A DNA stretch of 64,000 nt from Bacteroidaceae bacterium HV4-6-C5C (GTDB lineage Bacteria > Bacteroidota > Bacteroidia > Bacteroidales > Bacteroidaceae), in the NCBI GenBank assembly GCA_007896885.1, contig VOIU01000007.1, positions 62,001-126,000 of the forward strand, written 5' to 3'. A model generated the notes under the pieces. It saw only the letters and a list, made by a program, of their open reading frames with translations. It did no database searches and was not told the origin of the DNA. This document shows, one piece after another, positions 35,461-44,603 of the stretch (the first letter of the stretch is position 1; the number at the start of each line of letters is the position of its first letter). A program made the position numbers and the translations under genes.

Positions 35461-38100
35461 ATGCAATATCGTATTTTCACCATACTCATAAGTATTATTT
35501 GCCTTTCAGGCTACGCCTTTACAAGCTATGCGCAAGATACCAATGATTCCGATAATGCGTCGAAGCCTGTCATTCTCTATTCCGGTACTCCGAAGAAATA
35601 TGAGATTGCTTCAATCAAAGTGGAAGGGGTCAAGAACTACGAAGACTATGTGCTTATCGGACTTTCAGGTCTGACCGTAGGGCAATCGATCTCAATACCG
35701 GGGGATGATATTACCCAAGCTTGCAGACGCTATTGGAGACATGGCTTATTTTCTGATGTGAAAATTACGGCAGACAAAATTGAAAATGACAAGATTTGGC
35801 TGACAATCCATCTGACTCAACGCCCTAGAGTCTCCGAAATTCGTTTCCATGGAGTGAAAAAGTCGGAACGCGAAGATTTGGAAGCTAAAATAGGCTTGAT
35901 TAAAGGTAACCAAATCACTCCAAACTTGACAGACCGTGCTAAGACAGTCATCAAACGTTATTTTGATGATAAAGGTTTCAAGAATGCAGATATTATTATT
36001 AACCAAAAAGATGATGCAGCTAACCCTAATCAAGTACTTGTTGACATCACCATTGATAAAAAAGAAAAAGTAAAAGTCCACTTAATAACCATTGTCGGCA
36101 ATGAGGCTCTCACAACCCAAAAGCTGAAAAAGGTTATGAAGAAGACTAACGAAAAAAACAAACTCCGCAACTTCTTCCGCACAAAAAAATTCGTACAAGA
36201 AAACTTCGTAGCCGATAAAAAATTGATTATAGATAAGTATAATGAATTGGGGTACCGCGATGCTATGATTGTAAAAGATAGCATAAAGCCATACGATGAT
36301 CGTACTGTGGATGTTTATCTTGAAATTAGTGAAGGACAAAAATATTATCTTCGCAATGTAACATGGGTAGGTAATACCTTATATCCTTCGGAACAATTGA
36401 ATTATATGCTTCGTATGAAGAAAGGTGATGTTTACAACCAAAAGTTATTGGAAGAACGTACCTCAACCGACGACGATGCTATCGGCAACCTATATTACAA
36501 CAACGGTTACTTGTTTTATAACCTTGAACCTGTCGAGGTAAATATTGTAGGAGACTCTATTGACTTGGAAATGCGTATATTCGAAGGAAGGCAAGCCAGT
36601 ATCAATAAAGTTAGCATCAATGGCAATGATCGTTTGTATGAAAATGTAGTTCGTCGTGAGTTGCGTACACGTCCGGGTGAATTATTCAGCCGTGAAGATT
36701 TGATGCGTTCTATGCGTGAACTTCAGCAGATGGGCCATTTTGACCCGGAAAACATAAAGCCGGATATTCAACCGAGACAGGAGGATGGCACGGTAGACAT
36801 AGGCTATGATTTGGTATCTAAAGCAAATGATCAGGTTGAATTCTCTGCCGGATGGGGACAAACCGGTATCATAGGCAAGCTTAGTTTGAAGTTCACGAAC
36901 TTTTCTCTAGCCAACTTACTGCATCCGGGTGAGAACTACCGCGGTATATTGCCACAAGGCGATGGTCAAACACTGACAATCAGTGGACAGACTAATGCGA
37001 AATATTATCAGTCATATAGCATTTCATTCTACGATCCATGGTTTGGAGGTAAGCGTCCGAATGCATTCTCTCTTTCTGCATTCTACTCCATACAAACCGA
37101 CATAAGCAGCAATTACTATAATTCTGCCTATATGAATAACTATTACAACAGCTACTATAGTGGAATGTATGGTTACGGAATGTACAACTATGGCAACTAC
37201 AATAGTTACGAAAATTATTATGATCCCGATAAGTCCATTAAGATGTTCGGTCTTTCGGCAATGTTTGGAAAACGTTTGAAATGGCCGGATGACTATTTCC
37301 AGCTTTCCGCAGAGTTGGCTTATCAACGTTATATTTTGCACGAGTGGCAATATTTCCCCGTCACCAACGGTAATTGTAACAACATTAGTTTGAACCTTAC
37401 GCTGTCCCGTAATTCAAGTGATAATCCTATTTATCCTCGTCAAGGATCAGAATTTTCACTCTCCGTACAGTTCACTCCGCCATATTCTCTGTTTGATGGT
37501 GTAGACTATAGCAAATATAGCACAAGCAACCAAAGCGACATGAATAAGATGCATAAATGGATTGAATACCATAAGTGGAAATTTAAATCTAAAATATACA
37601 TTCCTTTAATGGACCCTGTGACCGTAAAACATACTCCGGTATTGATGGGACGTGTTGAATTCGGTTTGTTGGGACACTACAATAAATACAAAAAATCTCC
37701 GTTTGAGACGTTTGATGTCGGTGGTGACGGTATGACTGGTTACTCGACATATGCAACAGAAAGTATTGCTTTGCGTGGATATGAAAACAGCTCTTTGACT
37801 CCTTACGGACAGGAGGGATATGCATATACCCGATTGGGAATGGAATTGAGATATCCTCTTATGTTGGAAACAAGTACCAGCATCTATGCTTTAGGATTTG
37901 TAGAAGCAGGTAATGCATGGCATGAAGTGAATCAGTTCAATCCATTTGAATTAAAACGTTCAGCTGGTGTAGGTGTACGTATCTTCCTTCCAATGATCGG
38001 TATGATGGGTATTGACTGGGGGTATGGATTTGATAAAGTATTTGGTTCCAAGCAATATGGTGGTAGCCAATTCCACTTTATCTTAGGACAAGAATTCTAA
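35461..38100 (+). CDS. bamA: outer-membrane assembly factor BamA
   Basis: Central subunit of the BAM complex that folds outer-membrane barrels. 879 residues with signal peptide (1-24). Five POTRA domains occupy about 45-440 (for example YEIASIKVEGVKNYEDYVL, VHLITIVGNEALTTQKLKKV, YYLRNVTWVGNTLYPSEQL). The C-terminal barrel runs from about 480 to the final QFHFILGQEF. Within the barrel, residues about 551-586 form a Tyr/Asn/Gly-rich segment with 14 or more tyrosines, probably an extracellular loop. Two Skp genes follow directly. Confidence 0.95.
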   Translation: MQYRIFTILISIICLSGYAFTSYAQDTNDSDNASKPVILYSGTPKKYEIASIKVEGVKNYEDYVLIGLSGLTVGQSISIPGDDITQACRRYWRHGLFSDVKITADKIENDKIWLTIHLTQRPRVSEIRFHGVKKSEREDLEAKIGLIKGNQITPNLTDRAKTVIKRYFDDKGFKNADIIINQKDDAANPNQVLVDITIDKKEKVKVHLITIVGNEALTTQKLKKVMKKTNEKNKLRNFFRTKKFVQENFVADKKLIIDKYNELGYRDAMIVKDSIKPYDDRTVDVYLEISEGQKYYLRNVTWVGNTLYPSEQLNYMLRMKKGDVYNQKLLEERTSTDDDAIGNLYYNNGYLFYNLEPVEVNIVGDSIDLEMRIFEGRQASINKVSINGNDRLYENVVRRELRTRPGELFSREDLMRSMRELQQMGHFDPENIKPDIQPRQEDGTVDIGYDLVSKANDQVEFSAGWGQTGIIGKLSLKFTNFSLANLLHPGENYRGILPQGDGQTLTISGQTNAKYYQSYSISFYDPWFGGKRPNAFSLSAFYSIQTDISSNYYNSAYMNNYYNSYYSGMYGYGMYNYGNYNSYENYYDPDKSIKMFGLSAMFGKRLKWPDDYFQLSAELAYQRYILHEWQYFPVTNGNCNNISLNLTLSRNSSDNPIYPRQGSEFSLSVQFTPPYSLFDGVDYSKYSTSNQSDMNKMHKWIEYHKWKFKSKIYIPLMDPVTVKHTPVLMGRVEFGLLGHYNKYKKSPFETFDVGGDGMTGYSTYATESIALRGYENSSLTPYGQEGYAYTRLGMELRYPLMLETSTSIYALGFVEAGNAWHEVNQFNPFELKRSAGVGVRIFLPMIGMMGIDWGYGFDKVFGSKQYGGSQFHFILGQEF

Positions 38101-38124
38101 TTTGTTTTACAAAAATCAAACGTT

Positions 38125-38640
38125 ATGAGAAAGTCCATTTTATTACTGATTTTACTGTTTGCCATAGGCATCACAGCAAACGCGCAAAAATTCGCTCTTA
38201 TTGATATGGAGTATATTTTGAAAAATATTCCGGCATACGATAAAGCGAATGCACAATTGGAGCAAGCTTCAAAACAGAGGCAGACTGAAGTGGAAAGTGC
38301 AGCAGAAGAAGTGAAGACAATGTACAAGAATTATCAAGCAAAGTCCGGATCACTTGCTGCAGTTCAAAAGAATAAGCAAGAAGAAGATATTGTAGCTAAA
38401 GAAAAAGCTGTAGCAGAATTACGCCGTAAATACTTCGGACCCGAAGGAGAATTAGCAAAGAAACGCGAAAGCCTTTTGAAACCGATACAAGATCAGATCT
38501 ATAATGTAGTAAAAGTGCTAGCTACGCAAAATGGTTATTCTTTGGTAATGGATCGTGCTTCTGCAGCAAGTATAATCTTTGCTTCACCAAGTATCGACAT
38601 CAGCAATGATGTACTTGCCAAATTAGGATATTCAAATTAA
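38125..38640 (+). CDS. OmpH/Skp periplasmic chaperone 1
   Basis: Holdase chaperone for outer-membrane proteins. 171 residues: signal peptide 1-20 (ITANAQ), then the Skp body FALIDMEYILKNIPAYDKA, long coiled-coil tentacle (about 45-120, with EVESAAEEVKTMYKNYQAK) and C-terminal strand GYSLVMDRA. Starts 24 nt after bamA. Confidence 0.9.
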   Translation: MRKSILLLILLFAIGITANAQKFALIDMEYILKNIPAYDKANAQLEQASKQRQTEVESAAEEVKTMYKNYQAKSGSLAAVQKNKQEEDIVAKEKAVAELRRKYFGPEGELAKKRESLLKPIQDQIYNVVKVLATQNGYSLVMDRASAASIIFASPSIDISNDVLAKLGYSN

Positions 38641-38645
38641 TTTCA

Positions 38646-38653
38646 TACTTTTG
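38646..38653 (+). promoter_or_regulatory. promoter -7 element for second Skp gene
   Basis: TACTTTTG, 43 nt before the second Skp gene, so the second copy may be expressed independently of bamA. Confidence 0.5.
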
Positions 38654-38696
38654 CACCCGTTCTAACGAATAATCATTCAAATAAATAATAAACATT

Positions 38697-39203
38697 ATGC
38701 TTAAAAAAATTGCACTAATCGTAGTTATGTTTGCCCTACCGTTGGGCGCTATGGCACAAGCTAAATTTGCTCACTTGAATTCTCAGGAGGTTATTACCAC
38801 AATGCCGGAATACACAAAAGCGCAAGCCGATCTCGAAGCACTTTCGAAGAAGTATTCCGAAGAAATGCAACGCACACAAGAAGAGTTCAACAAAAAGGTA
38901 CAGGAGTTTCAAGCACAAGCTGACTCTCTACCTAAAAACATAGCAGAAAGACGTCAGAAAGAATTGCAGGATATGGCTCAAAGACAAGAGCAATTCCAAC
39001 AAAACGCTTATCAAGATATGCAAAAAGCACAGCAAGAAGCAATGGCTCCTATATACAAGAAACTTGATACAGCTATCCAAGCAGTAGGAAAAGCAGAAGG
39101 CGTCGTTTATATCTTTGATATAGCACGCACTCCTATTCCTTTCATTGGAGCACAAAGTATTGACTTCACCGCTAAAGTGAAAGCTCAATTAGGTATTAAA
39201 TAA
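38697..39203 (+). CDS. OmpH/Skp periplasmic chaperone 2
   Basis: 168 residues, paralogue of the gene before it. Signal peptide ends at GAMAQA; body KFAHLNSQEVITTMPEYTKA, then a Gln/Glu-rich coiled coil (about 45-120, EEFNKKVQEFQAQADSL and RRQKELQDMAQRQEQFQQ) and closing VVYIFDIARTPIPF. The two copies share layout but differ through most of the coiled coil. Followed by a strong terminator. Confidence 0.92.
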   Translation: MLKKIALIVVMFALPLGAMAQAKFAHLNSQEVITTMPEYTKAQADLEALSKKYSEEMQRTQEEFNKKVQEFQAQADSLPKNIAERRQKELQDMAQRQEQFQQNAYQDMQKAQQEAMAPIYKKLDTAIQAVGKAEGVVYIFDIARTPIPFIGAQSIDFTAKVKAQLGIK

Positions 39204-39225
39204 GACGATATCTTAAAGAAAACAG

Positions 39226-39251
39226 AAACGCGGATTTTTTAATTCGCGTTT
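39226..39251 (+). terminator. intrinsic terminator after the Skp pair
   Basis: Stem AAACGCG / CGCGTTT extended by GATT/AATT around a T4 loop, followed by a run of T residues. Confidence 0.88.
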
Positions 39252-39304
39252 TTTTTTGAACTTTCATTTTCATCATATAAAGATCGCATTTGCAAATAAA
39301 CCTG

Positions 39305-39312
39305 TATATTTG
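39305..39312 (+). promoter_or_regulatory. promoter -7 element for murI
   Basis: TATATTTG, 25 nt before the chosen murI start and inside the longer open frame, which argues for the internal ATG. Confidence 0.6.
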
Positions 39313-39337
39313 CGTGACACATATTATAACTTCAACT

Positions 39338-40183
39338 ATGAAGGAATTAACTTTACCATCCAATCCCGGTCCAATAGGCGTCTTCGACTCCGGATACGGG
39401 GGACTGACTATCTTACAAAAGATCAGAGAATTATTACCACAATACGATTACATTTATTTGGGAGATAACGCACGTACTCCTTATGGAACACGCTCGTTTG
39501 AAGTAGTTTACGAATTCACATTACAGGCTGTAACCCGGCTTTTCGAAATGGGTTGCCATTTGGTAATATTGGCATGTAATACTGCATCGGCAAAAGCTTT
39601 AAGAAGCATTCAAATGAACAATCTACCAATTATTGATCCAAAAAGAAGGGTACTGGGAGTCATTCGACCTACAGTAGAAATTATCGGGCAATTAACCCAA
39701 AGCAGACATGTCGGTGTATTGGCTACCCCCGGTACTATAAAATCGGAATCTTATCCAATGGAAATTCACAAACTATATCCCGATATCCAAGTAACCGGCA
39801 ACGCCTGCCCATTATGGGTTCCAATAGTAGAAAGCAATGAAGCCGGAAATGAAGGAGCTGACTATTTTGTGCGCAAATATATTTCCGAACTCCTATCAAA
39901 AGACAATCAAATAGATACTGTCATACTCGGTTGTACACACTACCCGCTCCTATTACCAAAAATCCAACAATATATGCCTGCCGGAATCCGGATCGTAGCA
40001 CAAGGAGAATTAATTGCGCAAAGCTTGAAAAATTATCTAATGCGACACCCGGAAATAGCCAGCCAATGTACACAAGGAAACAGTTGTTCATATTGTACCA
40101 CTGAATCCGAAGAAAAGTTTATTGAATCCGCATCTGCTTTCTTAAGCGAAAATATTAACGTTCAACATATTACACTGGAATAA
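39338..40183 (+). CDS. murI: glutamate racemase
   Basis: Makes D-glutamate for peptidoglycan. 281 residues from the ATG at 39338 (a 16-residue upstream extension from 39290 is rejected because the promoter lies within it). Family motifs: GPIGVFDSGYGGLTILQ with the Asp-Ser pair, LVILACNTASAKAL with the first catalytic Cys, and VILGCTHYPLLLP with the second Cys. Has its own promoter after the Skp terminator. Confidence 0.96.
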   Translation: MKELTLPSNPGPIGVFDSGYGGLTILQKIRELLPQYDYIYLGDNARTPYGTRSFEVVYEFTLQAVTRLFEMGCHLVILACNTASAKALRSIQMNNLPIIDPKRRVLGVIRPTVEIIGQLTQSRHVGVLATPGTIKSESYPMEIHKLYPDIQVTGNACPLWVPIVESNEAGNEGADYFVRKYISELLSKDNQIDTVILGCTHYPLLLPKIQQYMPAGIRIVAQGELIAQSLKNYLMRHPEIASQCTQGNSCSYCTTESEEKFIESASAFLSENINVQHITLE

Positions 40184-40207
40184 AAGCCATTGTTTTTAGT
40201 AAATAGC

Positions 40208-40239
40208 CTTGCTAATTCAAGAATTATAATGTATGTTTG
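40208..40239 (+). promoter_or_regulatory. promoter for DUF2007-like gene
   Basis: CTTG (40208-40211), 20-bp spacer, TATGTTTG (40232-40239). It overlaps the more upstream potential start codon at 40233. Confidence 0.55.
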
Positions 40240-40268
40240 TGAAACTAAACCCAAAACAATTAACCAAC

Positions 40269-40505
40269 ATGAAAGATCTAGACCATACCCAGGCTATAGA
40301 AGTATTTAAGGGCTCCCCTTGGGAAGCAGAACTTGTAAAAGGGCAGCTGGAAAACAGTGGGATTGCAACGATCCTTAAAGATGGTATTCTAGCGACTTTA
40401 GCTCCTTATCTTGCTCCAGACGTAACAATCCTTGTTAGTCAAAATGATTATGAGACGGCCATGGAAATCATACGTGAGCGGGATAAAAACAGAAATGATG
40501 ATTAA
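40269..40505 (+). CDS. DUF2007-like small protein
   Basis: 78 residues from the ATG at 40269, chosen since the promoter box covers the ATG-proximal part of the longer frame. IEVFKGSPWEAELVKGQLEN and VTILVSQNDYETAMEIIRER match the ferredoxin-like DUF2007 domain, thought to be a signal-transducing or ligand-binding fold. No further domains. Lies between murI and proB. Confidence 0.75.
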   Translation: MKDLDHTQAIEVFKGSPWEAELVKGQLENSGIATILKDGILATLAPYLAPDVTILVSQNDYETAMEIIRERDKNRNDD

Positions 40506-40593
40506 TAAGGAAACGCATCCCAGCCTATCCATTAATCAACCCTCAAAATAATCACCACAAATCACAAATAGCGATAAAAGGCTATATTCAAGT

Positions 40594-41676
40594 ATGGGAC
40601 AGGAATTTAACAGAATAGCCATAAAGATAGGGAGTAATGTGCTCACTCGTGCTGATGGGACATTGGATGTGACAAGGATGTCTGCACTTGTTGACCAGAT
40701 TGCCGAGTTACGAAAAATGGGTATTGAAGTTATTCTGGTATCTTCGGGTGCCGTAGCATCGGGCCGTAGCGAAATACATCCAGCAAAGAAGCTGGATAGT
40801 GTCGATCAACGCCAACTTTTTTCTGCTGTTGGACAAGCCAAGCTCATCAATCGATATTACGAACTATTCCGAGAGCATGGTATTCCGGTAGGCCAAGTAT
40901 TAACAATGAAGGAAAACTTTTCCACACGCCGCCACTATCTCAACCAAAAAAACTGTATGACAGTGATGCTCGAAAACGGAGTCATCCCCATAGTTAACGA
41001 AAATGATACTATTTCAGTAAGCGAACTGATGTTTACGGATAACGACGAGTTATCCGGATTGATTGCTTCAATGATGGATACTCAGACTCTTATCATACTT
41101 AGCAACATAGACGGCATTTATAATGGCTCTCCGTCTGAACCATCATCTTCAGTAATTCGTGAAATAGAACAAGATAAAGATCTGACTTCATATATACAGA
41201 CTTCAAAGTCCAGCTTCGGAAGAGGTGGTATGCTTACTAAAACCAATATCGCCAGAAAGGTAGCCGACGAAGGTATCAGCGTGATAATTGCAAACGGCAA
41301 ACGGGATAATATACTCGTTGAGCTATTGAAACACCCCAAGAAGACAATCTGTACCAAGTTTATACCATCACCCACTCCTGTATCAAGTATCAAAAAATGG
41401 ATCGCACACAGTGAAGGCTTTGCCAAAGGAGAAATCCATATCAACCGACAAGCCGCCGAAGTACTGAACTCCGATAAAGCTATCAGCCTTTTGCCAATTG
41501 GCATTACAGCCATCGAAGGAGAATTTGAAAAAGATGACATTGTACGGATTATAGACTTCGAAGGGAATACCGTAGGAGTAGGAAAAGCCAACTGCAACTC
41601 TCTACAAGCAAAAGAAGCCATGGGTAAGCATGGCAAAAAGCCGGTCGTACATTACGATTATCTCTATCTGGAATAA
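40594..41676 (+). CDS. proB: glutamate 5-kinase
   Basis: First step of proline synthesis, ATP-dependent phosphorylation of glutamate; normally feedback-inhibited by proline. 360 residues: amino-acid kinase domain (about 5-250) with RIAIKIGSNVLTRADGTL, VSSGAVASGRSE, IPIVNENDTISVSE and SSFGRGGMLTKTNIA; C-terminal PUA domain (about 270-355; GFAKGEIHINRQAAEVLNS). 52 nt before proA. Confidence 0.96.
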   Translation: MGQEFNRIAIKIGSNVLTRADGTLDVTRMSALVDQIAELRKMGIEVILVSSGAVASGRSEIHPAKKLDSVDQRQLFSAVGQAKLINRYYELFREHGIPVGQVLTMKENFSTRRHYLNQKNCMTVMLENGVIPIVNENDTISVSELMFTDNDELSGLIASMMDTQTLIILSNIDGIYNGSPSEPSSSVIREIEQDKDLTSYIQTSKSSFGRGGMLTKTNIARKVADEGISVIIANGKRDNILVELLKHPKKTICTKFIPSPTPVSSIKKWIAHSEGFAKGEIHINRQAAEVLNSDKAISLLPIGITAIEGEFEKDDIVRIIDFEGNTVGVGKANCNSLQAKEAMGKHGKKPVVHYDYLYLE

Positions 41677-41697
41677 GTGATCTTCAAATCAAATCCC

Positions 41698-41705
41698 TAC
41701 ATTTG
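41698..41705 (+). promoter_or_regulatory. promoter -7 element for proA
   Basis: TACATTTG, 23 nt before the proA ATG, suggesting an internal promoter in the proBA unit. Confidence 0.5.
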
Positions 41706-41728
41706 TAGAAAATCGATATATTCACATC

Positions 41729-42976
41729 ATGAGTCTTAAGAATATCTTTACCGAGGTACAAAATGCCAGTCGGGAACTATTGGCATTAGATGACAAAGCC
41801 ATCAATAATGTATTAGTAGCGGTGGCGGATGCTACGATTGCCCAAACAAACTTTATCCTTTCGGAAAATGAGAAAGATTTGGAGCATATGGACCCGAAAG
41901 ACCCGAAATATGACCGACTAAAATTAACGGAGGCCCGGCTAAAGGATATAGCAAACGATATGCGAAATGTAGCGAAATTACCTTCGCCAATCGGTCGGAT
42001 ATTACAAGAGACAATTCGCCCTAATGGGTTGAAGCTGAAAAAAGTCAGTGTACCTTTTGGAGTTATCGGCATTATTTATGAAGCCCGACCAAACGTAAGT
42101 TTCGATGTATTTTCCTTATGTATGAAAAGCGGAAATGCCTGCCTTCTGAAAGGAGGAAGTGATGCTGATTTTTCGAATAAGGCCATTATTTCGGTTATTC
42201 ACGATGTACTCAGTCAACACCATATCAATCCTCTGATCGTAGAGCTCCTTCCTACAGATAGAGAAGCTACAGCGGAACTCTTAAAAGCACGTGATTACGT
42301 AGATTTGATTATACCGCGTGGCAGTAGTAGTCTGATCAATTTCGTACGCCAAAACGCAACAGTATCGGTCATTGAAACCGGCGCAGGTATCTGCCACACT
42401 TTCTTCGACCAATACGGCGATGTAGAGAAAGGTGCTGCCATTATTAACAATGCAAAAACGCGCCGTGTAAGTGTGTGCAATGCATTGGATTGTCTTATCA
42501 TCCATTCGGAAAGACTAAATAATTTGCCCGGGTTATGTAAGAAGTTACAAGAGAACAATGTCACGATCTACGCAGACCAACCGGCATATAAAGCATTGGA
42601 GAACAACTATCCATCAGATTTATTGAAGAAAGCGACGGAAGAAGATTTTGGCATAGAATTTTTGGATTATAAAATGTCTATTAAGACAGTCTCAACCATT
42701 CATGAAGGACTATCACACATTCGCCAATACGGCTCCAAACATAGCGAGTGTATTGTGACCGAAAACAAGGACCATGCAGACATTTTCTGTTTGGAAGTAG
42801 ATGCAGCCTGTGTTTATGTCAATGCGCCTACATCGTTCACAGATGGAGCTCAATTCGGTTTGGGAGCGGAAATAGGTATCAGCACGCAAAAATTACATGC
42901 ACGGGGTCCTATGGGATTGGAAGAAATCACCACCTATAAATGGATTGTAGAAGGTGAAGGGCAAATCAGAAGATAG
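41729..42976 (+). CDS. proA: gamma-glutamyl phosphate reductase
   Basis: NADPH-dependent reduction of glutamyl phosphate to glutamate semialdehyde in proline synthesis. 415 residues of the aldehyde dehydrogenase superfamily: [46 protein letters not shown], and the catalytic Cys in [16 protein letters not shown] (about 252). Forms the proBA pair; the transcarbamylase gene follows after 152 nt with its own promoter. Confidence 0.97.
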   Translation: MSLKNIFTEVQNASRELLALDDKAINNVLVAVADATIAQTNFILSENEKDLEHMDPKDPKYDRLKLTEARLKDIANDMRNVAKLPSPIGRILQETIRPNGLKLKKVSVPFGVIGIIYEARPNVSFDVFSLCMKSGNACLLKGGSDADFSNKAIISVIHDVLSQHHINPLIVELLPTDREATAELLKARDYVDLIIPRGSSSLINFVRQNATVSVIETGAGICHTFFDQYGDVEKGAAIINNAKTRRVSVCNALDCLIIHSERLNNLPGLCKKLQENNVTIYADQPAYKALENNYPSDLLKKATEEDFGIEFLDYKMSIKTVSTIHEGLSHIRQYGSKHSECIVTENKDHADIFCLEVDAACVYVNAPTSFTDGAQFGLGAEIGISTQKLHARGPMGLEEITTYKWIVEGEGQIRR

Positions 42977-43044
42977 AGGAAAGTAATAAGCTATAACAAA
43001 TAAACGCCTTTTTAGAATCAATTAAAAAGATAACTTAGGTTACT

Positions 43045-43052
43045 TACCTTTG
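43045..43052 (+). promoter_or_regulatory. promoter -7 element for the transcarbamylase gene
   Basis: TACCTTTG, 76 nt before the ATG, directly followed by the palindromic AGAATATTCT (43053-43062), a possible regulator site at the transcription start. Confidence 0.6.
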
Positions 43053-43128
43053 AGAATATTCTATTCTATATAACAGAAAACTGAGAAGGACTAGGAAGGA
43101 CGAAAAACTTATAAAATAAATAACAATA

Positions 43129-44082
43129 ATGAAGAATTTTACTTGTGTGCAAGATATCGGTAGTCTGAAAGTTGCACTGGATGAAGCATTTGAAATCAAA
43201 AAAGACCGTTTCAAATATGTAGAATTGGGAAAGAATAAAACCCTGATGATGATCTTTTTCAATTCCAGCTTGCGCACTCGCCTAAGTACCCAAAAAGCAG
43301 CAATGAATCTTGGCATGAACGTGATTGTACTCGACATCAACCAAGGTGCATGGAAGTTAGAGACTGAGCGTGGTGTTATAATGGATGGAGACAAACCGGA
43401 ACATTTGTTGGAAGCTATCCCTGTAATGGGGTGTTACTGCGACATCATCGGAGTACGTTCTTTCGCTCAATTTGAAAATCGGGATTATGACTATGAAGAG
43501 GTTGTATTGAATCAGTTCATTAAATATTCAGGACGTCCTGTATTCTCTATGGAAGCAGCTACGCGTCATCCGTTACAAAGCTTTGCCGATCTCATTACAA
43601 TTGAGGAATATAAAAAGACTAAGCTTCCTAAAGTGGTCATGTCCTGGGCACCTCACCCAAGGCCTCTTCCTCAAGCGGTACCTAACTCTTTTGCAGAATG
43701 GATGAATGCTACAGACTATGAATTTGTCATCACCCACCCCGAAGGTTATGAATTGGCTCCCGAATTTGTGGGTAATGCCCGGGTTGAATATGACCAGATG
43801 AAAGCATTTGAAGGTGCAGATTTCATTTATGCCAAAAACTGGGCAGCTTACAGCGGTGACAATTACGGAAAGATACTCAGTAAAGATCGTGAATGGACAA
43901 TAGGTGATCGACAAATGGGAATGACTAACAATGCCTATTTTATGCACTGCCTACCGGTACGCCGAAATATGATCGTCACAGACGACGTGATTGAAAGCTC
44001 CCAGTCTATTGTGATACCGGAAGCTGCAAATCGTGAAATATCGGCAACCGTAGTACTAAAAAGAATGCTTCAAGCCCTATAA
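43129..44082 (+). CDS. argF': N-succinyl-L-ornithine carbamoyltransferase
   Basis: Carbamoylates N-succinylornithine to N-succinylcitrulline in the arginine pathway of Bacteroides. 317 residues. Carbamoyl-phosphate site is SSLRTRLSTQKAA (about 46-58; the family's STRTR appears as SLRTR), with HPLQSFADL and HCLPVRRN further on. Residue 90, in MDGDKPEHLLEA, is proline. Structural work on the Bacteroides fragilis and Xanthomonas enzymes showed that proline here marks succinylornithine use and glutamate marks acetylornithine use. Located after proBA, convergent with the rhodanese gene and closed by a bidirectional terminator. Confidence 0.95.
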   Translation: MKNFTCVQDIGSLKVALDEAFEIKKDRFKYVELGKNKTLMMIFFNSSLRTRLSTQKAAMNLGMNVIVLDINQGAWKLETERGVIMDGDKPEHLLEAIPVMGCYCDIIGVRSFAQFENRDYDYEEVVLNQFIKYSGRPVFSMEAATRHPLQSFADLITIEEYKKTKLPKVVMSWAPHPRPLPQAVPNSFAEWMNATDYEFVITHPEGYELAPEFVGNARVEYDQMKAFEGADFIYAKNWAAYSGDNYGKILSKDREWTIGDRQMGMTNNAYFMHCLPVRRNMIVTDDVIESSQSIVIPEAANREISATVVLKRMLQAL

Positions 44083-44109
44083 TTCCAGATATAAAATCAA
44101 CAGTAAATA

Positions 44110-44161
44110 AAAATCTCGCAAAGATTGTCTTTTCTAAAAGAAAGCATCTTTGCGAGATTTT
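44110..44161. terminator. bidirectional terminator
   Basis: Stem AAAATCTCGCAAAGAT / ATCTTTGCGAGATTTT (16 bp) with a 20-nt loop, between the convergent transcarbamylase and rhodanese genes. Confidence 0.88.
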
Positions 44162-44205
44162 CATTATTTCAGAGTTCCATAGACTCATTGGCAAAAGCCT
44201 TTGCA

Positions 44206-44595
44206 TTACTTCACCGTTTCCTTACCGGCTAAAGTCCAGCTCTCAAATCCTTTATCTAAATTATAGACCTTATACCCTTTCTCAGCCAAAATACCGGCAG
44301 CCTTCCGACTGCGCTTCCCACTACGACAATAAAGTGCAACAGGTTTTTCTTTAGAAAGTAGCGAATCCGCCATAGACATAAAACTATCGTCAAGCACATT
44401 GATGTTTAGACTTCCGGGAATATGGGAGTCGGAGAATTCAGCTAGAGTACGCACGTCCAAGCGTTGCACTTCAGGATTGGATATCACACTCTCAAATTCG
44501 TCGACGGAAACTGTTTTATAACTCTCATTCTGTTGACACGAAAACAGAGAAGAGAAAAAAATGCAAAAACCGGTAATAATTGTATTCATTTTCAT
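44206..44595 (-). CDS. rhodanese-domain lipoprotein
   Basis: 129 residues. Lipoprotein signal ITGFCIFFSSLFSC, acylated Cys at 20 (start could be Met1 or Met3). Single rhodanese domain: RLDVRTLAEFSDSHIPGSLN and active-site Cys90 in VALYCRSGKRSR. It would handle persulfide or thiol chemistry in the periplasm. Last gene of the long leftward string, 8 nt behind the NigD-like gene. Confidence 0.9.
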   Translation of the reverse strand: MKMNTIITGFCIFFSSLFSCQQNESYKTVSVDEFESVISNPEVQRLDVRTLAEFSDSHIPGSLNINVLDDSFMSMADSLLSKEKPVALYCRSGKRSRKAAGILAEKGYKVYNLDKGFESWTLAGKETVK

Positions 44596-44603
44596 TAGGA
44601 TAT

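Noticed and set aside
39290..39337. N-terminal extension of murI
   Set aside because: A TATATTTG promoter box at 39305-39312 lies inside it and the conserved protein begins at the ATG at 39338.
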